Positions 9,369 to 17,396 of a stretch of DNA of 64,000 bases are shown piece by piece. Origin of the DNA: Hymenobacter psoromatis (GTDB lineage Bacteria; Bacteroidota; Bacteroidia; Cytophagales; Hymenobacteraceae); contig NZ_JAIFAG010000001.1 of the NCBI RefSeq assembly GCF_020012125.1, positions 2,914,001 through 2,978,000 on the forward strand, given 5' to 3'. The translations under genes and the position numbers were made by a program. The notes under the pieces are model-generated. The model saw nothing but the letters and a program-made list of their open reading frames with translations. It was not told the DNA's origin and did not search any database. How positions within the stretch are numbered: the stretch's first letter is position 1; every line of letters starts with the position of its first letter.

Positions 9369-9479
9369 AGTAGCGCGAACTTTCCAGTTCGTGCGCGAGC
9401 AAAGCGAGTATGGTCATTCGCGCCGTTCGGTCCCGCCTGCTCGCTACGCTTGCGCACGAATTGGAAAGTTCGCGCTACT
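9369..9479. repeat. Palindromic repeat D, overlapping the lysC stop codon
   Basis: Arms start AGTAGCGCGAACTTTCC and pair over more than 30 bases with one or two mismatches. The right arm contains the TAG stop and last Glu codon of the aspartate kinase, and the left arm begins 9 bases upstream of the hydrolase ATG. A lone half-arm (AGTAGCGCGAACT) is seen at about 22690. Confidence 0.85.
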
Positions 9480-10857
9480 CCAGCGCTTTATTCAACGCAA
9501 CGATGGCCGACTCATAATCCTCGCGGGCCAGAATAAATTGAATATTAACCTTACGCAGCGCGAAGCCGGCGCTGCGGATATTGACGCCAGCTTCGGCCAG
9601 CGCGCCGGCAGCGCGGGCCAGCAGGCCGGGCTGGTCGATGTTGGAGCCGATGAGACAGACCATCGACACGTTTTCTACGGCTACTTTCTCGTAGCGCGCT
9701 TCCAGGGCGGGCACCAGTTCGGGCTTGAGGTCTTTTTGCCAGATAACCAGCGAGATACTGTTGGCGCTGGTGGCCTTGAAAATATAGCTTACGTCGAGGT
9801 CGTAAAACGCCTGCATCAGGTGCAAATCGAAGCCGGCGGTGCCCACCATCAGCGGGTCGTAGATGTCGATTATCACCACTTTATCGGTGCCCGTGATGAC
9901 TTCGACGTGCTTGTGGGCGGCCACGTAGTCGCGGGTGATGAGGGTGCCGGGATGGTCGGGCTCGAAGGTATTTTTGATGCGCAGGTCGATGGCGTTGATT
10001 TCGAGCGGCTTCGAGGCTTTGGGGTGAATGGCCTCCATGCCCACGTCGGCGAGCTGGTCGGCCACGTCGTAGTTGGTGAAGCCCACCGGCCGGCACTGGT
10101 CCACGCCCACCAGGTTGGGGTCGGCGGAGCAGAGGTGGTATTCTTTGTGAATAATGGCCTCCTGCGGCCGCACGGCCACGGCTATCTTGCTGAACGTGAC
10201 CTCCGAATAGCCCCGGTCGAATTCCCGCATAATGCCCTCCGTACCCTTGCAGTAGCCGGTGGCGATGCAGATGGTTTGGCTGAAGTCAATGCCCGCGAAC
10301 GCCTGCCGGATGCGCTCATCAATGGTAAGCGCGCGCGCATCGTCGAAGCCGCTCAGGTCCACGAGCGTGGCCCCTACCCCCCGGTTTTGGAGGATATTGA
10401 CCGAGTTGAAGGCCGAGTGCGCCTCCCCGATGCTGGCCAGGATTTCGCGGGCCGCCTGCAAGATGTTGGTGCTGTTGACGTAGCCCGAAGCCAGCACGTT
10501 GGTGAGGCTGGCGAGGTAGGTTTGGGCCAGCCCGATGCGGCCTTCAATAAAGGCATCGGCGGCGGCCAGGTCCAGGCCCAGCGGCGCGTAGGTCTGGTTC
10601 AGGCCCTTGAGCTGGGCCAGCACCTCTTGCAGGGCAGCGGCAAAATCCTGGTGCTGCGTGATGTGGTGGTACACGCCGGGCGCGCCGGTTTTTTTGTTCT
10701 CCAGCAGCCAGTTGGTGACGCCCGCGTAGGCGGACACCACGAATATGCGGTTGTATAATGCCTCGCCCTGGCGGTGGTGGAAGATGATGTTCTGGAGGAC
10801 ATCGGCGAAGGCGGTCATGGAAGTGCCGCCGATTTTTTCTACTGTGAGCACGGGCAT
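9475..10857 (-). CDS. lysC: Aspartate kinase
   Basis: Phosphorylates aspartate in the first step of lysine, threonine and methionine synthesis. 460 residues. The N-terminal amino-acid kinase domain starts with VEKIGGTSM, the family's KxGGTS phosphate-binding motif with Ile for the usual Phe, and contains GFDDARALTIDERIR and the ATP-site stretch TGYCKGTEGIMREFDRGYSE. Two ACT-type regulatory segments occupy about residues 320-460 (TGTDKVVIIDIYD; MVCLIGSNIDQPGLLARAAGAL), so feedback control by an amino acid is likely. It is monofunctional, with no fused homoserine dehydrogenase. The stop codon lies within palindrome D. Confidence 0.92.
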   Translation of the reverse strand: MPVLTVEKIGGTSMTAFADVLQNIIFHHRQGEALYNRIFVVSAYAGVTNWLLENKKTGAPGVYHHITQHQDFAAALQEVLAQLKGLNQTYAPLGLDLAAADAFIEGRIGLAQTYLASLTNVLASGYVNSTNILQAAREILASIGEAHSAFNSVNILQNRGVGATLVDLSGFDDARALTIDERIRQAFAGIDFSQTICIATGYCKGTEGIMREFDRGYSEVTFSKIAVAVRPQEAIIHKEYHLCSADPNLVGVDQCRPVGFTNYDVADQLADVGMEAIHPKASKPLEINAIDLRIKNTFEPDHPGTLITRDYVAAHKHVEVITGTDKVVIIDIYDPLMVGTAGFDLHLMQAFYDLDVSYIFKATSANSISLVIWQKDLKPELVPALEARYEKVAVENVSMVCLIGSNIDQPGLLARAAGALAEAGVNIRSAGFALRKVNIQFILAREDYESAIVALNKALE

Positions 10858-10890
10858 CGCAAAAAGAAAATAGTGCTAGGCGCTGATTTA

Positions 10891-10980
10891 AGTAGGGTGC
10901 GGGGCTTGCCCCCGCCCGCCGTCGAACGATTCGTTTCTGTTTCGTTCAACGACGGGCGGGGGCAAGCCCCGCACCCTACT
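10891..10980. repeat. Palindromic repeat E, overlapping the PIG-L stop codon
   Basis: Arms begin AGTAGGGTGCGGGGCTTGCC and pair over about 38 bases with two mismatches and a short centre. The right-hand end supplies the TAG of the PIG-L gene (last residue Lys, AAG TAG). Like D, the element ends in AGTAG. Confidence 0.88.
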
Positions 10981-13693
10981 TCGATTCCACCAAATTAGCT
11001 AGTATCCGAAACGCGCCCGGCACGCCCGCCGGCAGCTCCCGGAACAGCGACAAGCCGGTGTAGATGTACCGCCCTTTGCCGTAGGGCGCAACCAGGATGG
11101 CGCTTTTTCGGTCTGGCTCGCCGGGGTCGTGGCTGGCGATGACGGGCTGGTAGTGCGCATCCCAGGCCGAGGGGTAGTAGAGGCCCTGCTCCTGCACCCA
11201 GCCCTGCTCGAAGTCGGCGGGCGTGAGCTTATTAGGCTCGTTGAGGACCGACGCGGCGGGGTTTAGAAAAGTAACCGCAGTGCCCTCCACCGTCACGCGG
11301 TCGCGGCTGAGGGTGAGGGGGTATGGGCCGATTTGGGGGATGACGGTGCCGCCGTTCACCACGTACTGCACCAGCAGGGTGCCGCCGTTTTCGACGTAGC
11401 GCAGCAGCTCGGGCTGCTTGGTTTTGAGTTGGTCGAGCACGTTGTAGGCGCGCACGCCCAGCACCACGGCATCGTAGCGGGCCAGGCGGTCGGCGCTGAG
11501 GTCGGTGGCGGGGTCGAGCAGCGTCACGAGGTAGCCGAGCTGGCGCAGGGCCTCGGGCACCTCGTCGCCGGCCCCCATCAGGTAGCCGATGGTGCTGGTG
11601 TGGCCGCGCGCCACGCGCAGGCGCACCAGCGGCGCGGTGGCCTCGGGAAACAGCGTCTGGGTCGGAATGTGGGGGTAGGCAATCTGGTGGATGCCGCGGC
11701 TGTAGGCCACGCCGCCCACGGTGGCTACGGCGCGCAGCTCCGTTTTACCCTCGGCCGCGCCGGACAGCGGGCGCAGCGTGAAGGTGATGGTCTGCTCCTC
11801 GTCCTTGTCTTTCAAATCGAAGGGCACCGCCGCCGGCTCGGCCTGCCAGCCGGCGGGCACCTGCAAGGCCAGCGACCCGCTCACGCCGGCCGCGCCCGCC
11901 CGCAGCGTCACGGGCACGGCCTTGGGCTGCTGGTCGGCAAAGACGTAGGCGCGGGCGGCGGGAATATTCACCAGCACCGGCGGCACCACCACCAGCGGCT
12001 GGTACAGCTCGCCGAGGGTCGGGTCGGTGTGCTTGTGTTGGACGGGGACGGTGATATTAAGACCTTCAACACCAGAGGTAAAAAGCGTTACAAAAGCTAG
12101 TGGTCCATTCTCCGCTGCGCCGATATAATTTCGGCTTTCACTAAGAATATTCTGTTCAGGCATCCGCGAGGAACCATCAGATGCACTAAGCGGAGGATAT
12201 AAAGTAGTTCGGCCAGCTAAATAATACGGGGCCAGAGCATACATCCCAATACTACCTGGAACTTGCAGCCAATAAGGCTGCGAAACAATTGTTGAATAAT
12301 CTTTTCCAGCTACGGGCTTATTATTTCGAGTACTTCCAGGAAGACGCAGTTCGCTCGTTCTCAACTGGCTTACTAATCCTTTTAAGGATAGGCGAAGCGA
12401 TTTACCTGGTTCGACTACAATAGGCGTTTGTGAAACAGTATCCACTGCTACTAAACCGAAGCTAGAAATATTGTTTATTTTCAATAAATTGCTTGAACGG
12501 TTAACTATTTCTAATGTAATATCTTCCTTTTGACCAGCCGTCACCGTAGGGCTAGCTGCAACTGCCTCCACGTAGATTCCTGAAGCAGCCTGAAGTAGTT
12601 GTACTGCTTCAGAGCGCTTTTCATCAGCCCAGAAATAAGTATCAGATTTAATTCCGCTGCCTCCATTACTAAAAGCAGAGCTAACCATCTTGCTTAATTC
12701 TTTGCTAAGAAAGCCAAGTCCCGCCACGCTCGCGCTTGGATTCCCTGCATCATACTTCTTAATAACTTCCCCCACCAGCTTGCCGACCGCCGCGCCGCCG
12801 GGCACGCGGCCCCAGGTCTGGTCAATGCCCTCGAATAAATCCGTTTTGGCGGGGGTGCCTTTTACGAACTGGAAGTACTCGATGGCCTCGCCGCGCTGGG
12901 CGGCTGCGCCGAAGCCCTGCGAGCGGTGGCTGGAGCGCGAGCGAGCCGCGATTTCGCCGTAGCTCTGGCCCAGCAGCGGGTTGTAGCCGCCCGCGTCGAG
13001 CTTCAGGTAGCCGCTCATATCCTCGCCGGGCTTCACGAAAAAGCTGCCGGTATTCCAGTACAGGCGCTTGGGCTGCCAGGGCTGCACGTATTTCAGCTGC
13101 TCGGGGAAGCGCTTGGGGTCGCCGGCGGCGTCGAAGGCTTCGGCGGCCAGGATGGCGCTGGCCTGGTGGTGGCCGTGGCCGGCGCGGGCATCGGGCGGGA
13201 AGCGGGTGATGAGCACGTCGGGCCGCTGCTGCCGAATCACCCACACCACGTCGCTCAGCACCTGCTCGTGGTCCCAGATGCTGAGCGCTTCGGCCGAAGT
13301 TTTGCTGAAGCCGAAGTCGTTGGCGCGGGTGAAAAACTGCTTGGCCCCGTCAATGCGCCGCGCCGCCAGCAGCTCCTGGGTGCGAATGACGCCGAGGCCC
13401 TCGCGCAGTTCGGGGCCGATGAGGTCCTGGCCGCCATCGCCGCGGGTGAGGCTGAGGTAGCTGGTTTCGAGGTGGCGGCCGTTGGCCAGGTAGGCCAGCA
13501 GGCGGGTATTCTCATCGTCGGGGTGGGCGGCGATGTACATGACCGAGCCCAGCACGTCGAGCTTTTGCAGGCCCAGCAGAATTTCCGAGGAAGAGTATGT
13601 TTTGGGGGCCTGCGCTTTTGCAAGGAGCAGTGAGCAATTAACCAGGAGCACTGTTAAGAGCAGGCGGGCAGCGTTGCGGAACGTGTGGGGCAT
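10976..13693 (-). CDS. PIG-L (LmbE-like) family deacetylase, secreted, multi-domain
   Basis: 905 residues with a signal peptide (RLLLTVLLVNCSLLLAKAQA). The N-terminal domain has the zinc-binding AHPDDE motif (56-61) and the distal HGHHQ (173-177), the signature of PIG-L de-N-acetylases that remove acetyl groups from GlcNAc-type substrates. A middle beta-sandwich-like region follows, and a C-terminal ThuA/amidotransferase-like domain (about 690-900, with LGYLVTLLDP and YDAVVLGVRAYN). Such long PIG-L proteins are common in Bacteroidota; substrate unknown. Odd: codons for residues about 322-548 lie in a stretch (12050-12725) of clearly lower GC and different codon choice than both flanks, although the frame stays open. 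Confidence 0.88.
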   Translation of the reverse strand: MPHTFRNAARLLLTVLLVNCSLLLAKAQAPKTYSSSEILLGLQKLDVLGSVMYIAAHPDDENTRLLAYLANGRHLETSYLSLTRGDGGQDLIGPELREGLGVIRTQELLAARRIDGAKQFFTRANDFGFSKTSAEALSIWDHEQVLSDVVWVIRQQRPDVLITRFPPDARAGHGHHQASAILAAEAFDAAGDPKRFPEQLKYVQPWQPKRLYWNTGSFFVKPGEDMSGYLKLDAGGYNPLLGQSYGEIAARSRSSHRSQGFGAAAQRGEAIEYFQFVKGTPAKTDLFEGIDQTWGRVPGGAAVGKLVGEVIKKYDAGNPSASVAGLGFLSKELSKMVSSAFSNGGSGIKSDTYFWADEKRSEAVQLLQAASGIYVEAVAASPTVTAGQKEDITLEIVNRSSNLLKINNISSFGLVAVDTVSQTPIVVEPGKSLRLSLKGLVSQLRTSELRLPGSTRNNKPVAGKDYSTIVSQPYWLQVPGSIGMYALAPYYLAGRTTLYPPLSASDGSSRMPEQNILSESRNYIGAAENGPLAFVTLFTSGVEGLNITVPVQHKHTDPTLGELYQPLVVVPPVLVNIPAARAYVFADQQPKAVPVTLRAGAAGVSGSLALQVPAGWQAEPAAVPFDLKDKDEEQTITFTLRPLSGAAEGKTELRAVATVGGVAYSRGIHQIAYPHIPTQTLFPEATAPLVRLRVARGHTSTIGYLMGAGDEVPEALRQLGYLVTLLDPATDLSADRLARYDAVVLGVRAYNVLDQLKTKQPELLRYVENGGTLLVQYVVNGGTVIPQIGPYPLTLSRDRVTVEGTAVTFLNPAASVLNEPNKLTPADFEQGWVQEQGLYYPSAWDAHYQPVIASHDPGEPDRKSAILVAPYGKGRYIYTGLSLFRELPAGVPGAFRILANLVESK

Positions 13694-13773
13694 GGGCGGT
13701 AAACCGGTTCGGGCCGTGAAGTTACCGGGCGGGGGCGCGCCGAGCTGTGCTGACCCACCCCAACCTACCCGCC

Positions 13774-13950
13774 CTACCCCCGGCGCTTGGGCGGGGGCGT
13801 GGCAGCCAGGAGCGGGCAGTTGGGCGGGGGCTGTTGCGCGTTGTGGGGGTCATAGCGGGCGCAGTAGCCCGCAGCCCAGCATCGAGGGCAGCCTCCAATG
13901 GGAGCCGATGGCGCGGCGGGCGGTGGGCGTTTGCCGGGTAGCGATTTCAT
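13774..13950 (-). CDS. Possible small cysteine-containing protein (58 aa)
   Basis: Open frame ATG 13950 to TAG 13774. Pro-rich, with a CPRCWAAGYC cluster plus one further Cys, which could be a metal or disulfide site. It could equally be chance: the region is GC-rich and lacks a visible ribosome site or promoter box, and no family was recognised. Start MKSLPGKRPP, end TPPPKRRG. Confidence 0.25.
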   Translation of the reverse strand: MKSLPGKRPPPAAPSAPIGGCPRCWAAGYCARYDPHNAQQPPPNCPLLAATPPPKRRG

Positions 13951-14128
13951 CAGTAAGAGGTGAGTAATAATAAAATAAAAGACAGAGAAGCGGGCGGTTT
14001 TAGGTTATTGAATAGGATATATCAAAGCCTGGGCCAGCCTTGCGGTCTATCAAGCAAACTAGACGAACACCCGTTTTGGCTAGCCCAACGCCCGGCCGGG
14101 GCTAGCCATTGGCCGGGCTGGGCAGCCG

Positions 14129-14136
14129 TATCTTTG
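14129..14136 (+). promoter_or_regulatory. -7 box TATCTTTG fixing the AddB-like start
   Basis: A TAnnTTTG match ending six bases before ATG 14143. A promoter here argues against the longer in-frame ORF that begins at 13960. Confidence 0.55.
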
Positions 14137-14142
14137 GCTACC

Positions 14143-17100
14143 ATGCTGCCCTCCCCTATTCTGGCCGCGCCGCCGCGGGCGATGCCGGCCCCTACCCCCT
14201 CCTTTTTGGCCGAGGTGGCCGCCGAGCTGCTGGCCACCCACGACGCCGAGGCCCTGGCCGACCTGGTGGTGGTGGTGCCCACCCGCCGCGCCGTGGTGTA
14301 CCTGCAAAACGAGCTGGCCCTGGCCACGCCCGAGGGCGAGGCGCTGTGGGCCCCGCGCATCGCGGCAATGGAGGACTATATAGTGGACCGCGCCGGGGTG
14401 CAGGTCGAGGAGCCGATTGCTTTACAGCTGCTGCTGTTTGACATCTTCAAGGGCATTGACCCCGACTTGCAGTTCGACCACTTTGTGGGCTGGGGCGGGC
14501 TGCTGCTGCAAGACTTCTCGACCCTCGACCAGCACCTGGCCGATACCAAATCCCTGTTTGCCTACCTGGCCGAGGCCAAGGCCCTGGAGCGCTGGCAGCT
14601 GGACCCGGAGCTGAAAACGACGGGGCTGGACCGCTACTTTGGCTTCTGGGGGCAGCTGCACAAGGTGTACCTGCGCTTCAAGGCCCGGCTCAAAAAGGAA
14701 CACCTCGCCTACCCCGGCCTGGCCTACCGGCGCGCCGTGCAGCGCCTGCGCCGCGAGCTGGCCAACCCCAAATTGGCCCTGCCCGCGCACCACGTCTTCG
14801 TGGGCCTGGGCGGGCTGAGTAAGGCCGAGGAAACGTTTATCAACCTGCTGCGCAAGGTGGGCCGGGCCACGATTTACCTCGATGGCGACCCATTTTACCT
14901 CGAAGAAACCGCGCCCAACCGCGCCGGGCAGGCCCTGCGCCGCTACTGGAAAGACTGGGACTTGCCCCGCGATGATTTCACCTACCAGGAGCACCTGCGC
15001 GGTCGGCCCCACCACGTGCGCCTGCTGGGCGTGGCCAACGCCAGTATGCAAGGCAAGCTGGCTGGCCAGCTGCTGGCCGAGGCCCGCCAGCGCAACCCCG
15101 CCGCCACCGTGGCCGTGGTGCTGCCCGATGAAACCCTGCTGCTACCCGTGCTCCACGGCCTACCCCCCAAAGAGCTGGTGCCCGACTTCAACGTGACGAT
15201 GGGCCTGAGCTTCCAGAGCACGGCGTTGTTCAACCTGGTGGATTTGCTGTTTGAAGTGCATTTGACCGGCATTCGGGAGGGCGAAGAAGGCAAAGATTTT
15301 GGCGTGCCGAAATACCACCACCTGGCCGTGACCAAGCTGCTGGCGCACCCCTTCTTGCGCCGTTATCAGCAGTGGCAGGACGCGCAGGCCGATGCCCCGC
15401 AGTACCACGGCCTGCTCAACGGCATTTGCCGCGAAATCGTGCAGCGCCACCTGGTGCTGCTACCCGCCACCGAGCTGCTGCGCCTGGGCCACGGCCACCC
15501 GCTCATTGAGGCGCTATTCAAGACCTGGAACAACTGCGACGACATCATCCGGGCCTGCTACGCGCTCATCGACCTGCTCAAGCGCGTGTACGACCACGCC
15601 CATGAGGGCATGGAAACCGAGTACCTGTACCTGTTTTACACCCTGGTGCGGCAGCTCGATACGGCCTTCGACTGTCGCCAGCAGCGCCTGAGCGTGCGCT
15701 CGTTCCGGCGCTTTCTATATGACCAGATGCGGCGCACGCGCCTGCCCTTTGCCGGCGAGCCGCTGGCGCAGGTCCAGATAATGGGCCTGCTCGAAACGCG
15801 GGCCCTGGACTTCGACCACGTGATTATTCTGAGCTGCAACGAGAACTCCCTACCCCCCCCCAAGCGGCAGAACTCGCTGTTTCCCTACGACGTGCTGGCC
15901 GAGTTCAAGCTCCCCACCTACGCCGACGCGGAGGCCAACGCGGCCTATAATTTCTGGCGGCTGCTGCAACGCGCCGGCCGCGTGGATTTGGTGCACGTGC
16001 TGCCCGGCGCAGAAGGCGTGCGAACCGGCGAGCGGAGCCGGTTTTTGCGGCAATTAGAGTTTGATTTGGCGGCGCAGAACCCGGAACTGGTGCTGGAGGA
16101 TAGAACGGTGGGGGTGGTTGCACCTGGCACCTCACCCCCCCTACCCCCCTCTCCAAAAAAGAGGGGGGAGCCGGACGTAAATGGTCAGGATAGCATGACC
16201 GGTGCCCCCTCTCTTTTGGAGAGGGGGTCAGGGGGTGAGGTGCCGTTGGGCGACCTTACCCTCCACAAAGACGGCCCCATGCTGGCCGCCCTGCGCGGCG
16301 TGCTCGAACGCGGCCTCTCGCCCTCGGCGCTGAACGAATACCTCGGCTGCTCGCTCAAATTCTACTTCTCGCGCATTGCCCGCTTCCAGGAGAATGAGGA
16401 GGTGGAAGAAGCGCTGGGGGCCGATGGCTTCGGCACGGTGGTCCACGACGCGCTGGAAATGCTGCTCAAGGTTTTTGAGGAGGAAAACCGGCCCCTCACC
16501 GCCGCCGACCTGCCCGCCGTACTGGCCGCCGTACCGGCCGAGGTAACGCGCCAGCTGCGCCAGGAAAGTCCTGACCGCCAGGCCCGGCCCGATGATGGCC
16601 TCAACCACGTGCTGGGCCAGGTGGCGGTGCGCCTCATCCGCAAGTACCTGGAAAGCCTGCCGGCGCAGCCCGGAATACTGCCGCTGCACATCGTGGGCCA
16701 GGAAAAGCCGATGGCCGCCACCGTATTCGTGGACCTGCCCGGCGAGGCTACCCCCCTGCCAGTGCGCCTCTTCGGGCGGGCCGACCGCATTGATGGGCTG
16801 CCCGACGGCCGCCGCCGGGTGGTGGACTACAAAACCGGCCTCGTGGAGCGCCGCGAGCTAAACCTGCGCGGCACCCAAAAGCCCCTACCCCCCGCCGAAA
16901 CCGTGGAGCGCCTGCTCAAGGAGTCGAGCAGCGGGGCCGACAAGGTGCGGCAGCTCTGGCTCTACCGCTTCCTGCTGGAAAGCGACGAAACCCACCCCGC
17001 GCCGCCCGGCTCGGAGGCGGCGATTATGTCGTTGCGCAAGATTGACGAGGGCCTGCTCTCCGCCCCGCTCGAATTTCTGCTCGAAGGCACCGGCGAGCCC

Positions 17101-17235
17101 GACTTCCTCCGCGCCAGCGCCGTGCTGGTGGGCCGCCTGGCCCGCCGCATCCTGGACCCCGCCGAGCCCATCCGCAAAACCGACGATTTGGCCAAGTGCG
17201 CGTATTGTCCTTACAGCGGCATTTGCGCGCGGTAA
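14143..17235 (+). CDS. AddB-like PD-(D/E)XK nuclease/helicase-fold protein
   Basis: About 1030 residues from ATG 14143. The reading frame is open back to 13960, but the promoter box at 14129 and lack of similarity favour the shorter form. The N-terminal part resembles an inactivated UvrD-type fold (VVVPTRRAVVYLQNEL without a Walker A). The C-terminal nuclease has VVDYKTG (around residue 895), and Cys at CSLKFYF (around 736) plus KCAYCPYSGIC near the end would form an AddB-type 4Fe-4S staple. It is likely the AddB-side partner of a RecB/AddA-like helicase in double-strand-break repair; that partner is not in the window. Odd: a 119-bp palindromic element sits in frame at 16126-16244 and encodes about 40 residues rich in Pro, Ser, Gly and Lys. 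Confidence 0.85.
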   Translation: MLPSPILAAPPRAMPAPTPSFLAEVAAELLATHDAEALADLVVVVPTRRAVVYLQNELALATPEGEALWAPRIAAMEDYIVDRAGVQVEEPIALQLLLFDIFKGIDPDLQFDHFVGWGGLLLQDFSTLDQHLADTKSLFAYLAEAKALERWQLDPELKTTGLDRYFGFWGQLHKVYLRFKARLKKEHLAYPGLAYRRAVQRLRRELANPKLALPAHHVFVGLGGLSKAEETFINLLRKVGRATIYLDGDPFYLEETAPNRAGQALRRYWKDWDLPRDDFTYQEHLRGRPHHVRLLGVANASMQGKLAGQLLAEARQRNPAATVAVVLPDETLLLPVLHGLPPKELVPDFNVTMGLSFQSTALFNLVDLLFEVHLTGIREGEEGKDFGVPKYHHLAVTKLLAHPFLRRYQQWQDAQADAPQYHGLLNGICREIVQRHLVLLPATELLRLGHGHPLIEALFKTWNNCDDIIRACYALIDLLKRVYDHAHEGMETEYLYLFYTLVRQLDTAFDCRQQRLSVRSFRRFLYDQMRRTRLPFAGEPLAQVQIMGLLETRALDFDHVIILSCNENSLPPPKRQNSLFPYDVLAEFKLPTYADAEANAAYNFWRLLQRAGRVDLVHVLPGAEGVRTGERSRFLRQLEFDLAAQNPELVLEDRTVGVVAPGTSPPLPPSPKKRGEPDVNGQDSMTGAPSLLERGSGGEVPLGDLTLHKDGPMLAALRGVLERGLSPSALNEYLGCSLKFYFSRIARFQENEEVEEALGADGFGTVVHDALEMLLKVFEEENRPLTAADLPAVLAAVPAEVTRQLRQESPDRQARPDDGLNHVLGQVAVRLIRKYLESLPAQPGILPLHIVGQEKPMAATVFVDLPGEATPLPVRLFGRADRIDGLPDGRRRVVDYKTGLVERRELNLRGTQKPLPPAETVERLLKESSSGADKVRQLWLYRFLLESDETHPAPPGSEAAIMSLRKIDEGLLSAPLEFLLEGTGEPDFLRASAVLVGRLARRILDPAEPIRKTDDLAKCAYCPYSGICAR
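16126..16244 (+). repeat. In-frame protein-coding palindromic element H
   Basis: Left arm GGCACCTCACCCCC.. and right arm ..GGGGGTGAGGTGCC pair over most of 119 bp; each arm also contains a smaller CTCTCC/GGAGAG-type hairpin. It is translated through without a stop, giving TSPPLPPSPKKRGEP then SLLERGSGGEVP. Confidence 0.85.
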
Positions 17236-17263
17236 GGTTTTTGTAGTTTCTAGTTAAAGCAAT

Positions 17264-17379
17264 TTGTCCTTGCGAGCGCAACGAAGTGGAGCGCGGCAAT
17301 CTTTCCTTGTCGTTCACATCGTTGGATTTACTAACCCAGGCGTGAAGGAAAGATTGCCGCGCTGCGCTCGCAAGGACAA
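17264..17379. repeat. Palindromic repeat family A, copy 2 (right arm with 10-base deletion)
   Basis: The left arm TTGTCCTTGCGAGCGCAACG.. is complete; the right arm lacks the internal ACGAAGTGGA complement. It ends 17 bases before the TTG start of the ClC gene. Confidence 0.88.
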
Positions 17380-17396
17380 CGATTTAGCCCGCCCTA

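Larger units (their letters stand above)
13694..14142. other. Non-coding gap between divergent genes (449 bp)
   Basis: GC-rich left half (about 13700-13950) and AT-richer right half (13955-14060). It contains one doubtful 58-codon minus-strand ORF (listed separately) and the promoter box of the next gene. No RNA gene or repeat family member was recognised. Confidence 0.5.

Noticed and set aside
9391..10758. 455-codon plus-strand frame opposite aspartate kinase
   Set aside because: Shadow of lysC. Its composition is unnatural (many His/Val/Asp in a row) and its start lies inside palindrome D.
13960..14142. Longer start of the AddB-like protein at 13960
   Set aside because: The -7 box at 14129 puts the transcript start after this segment, and the added residues look non-coding.
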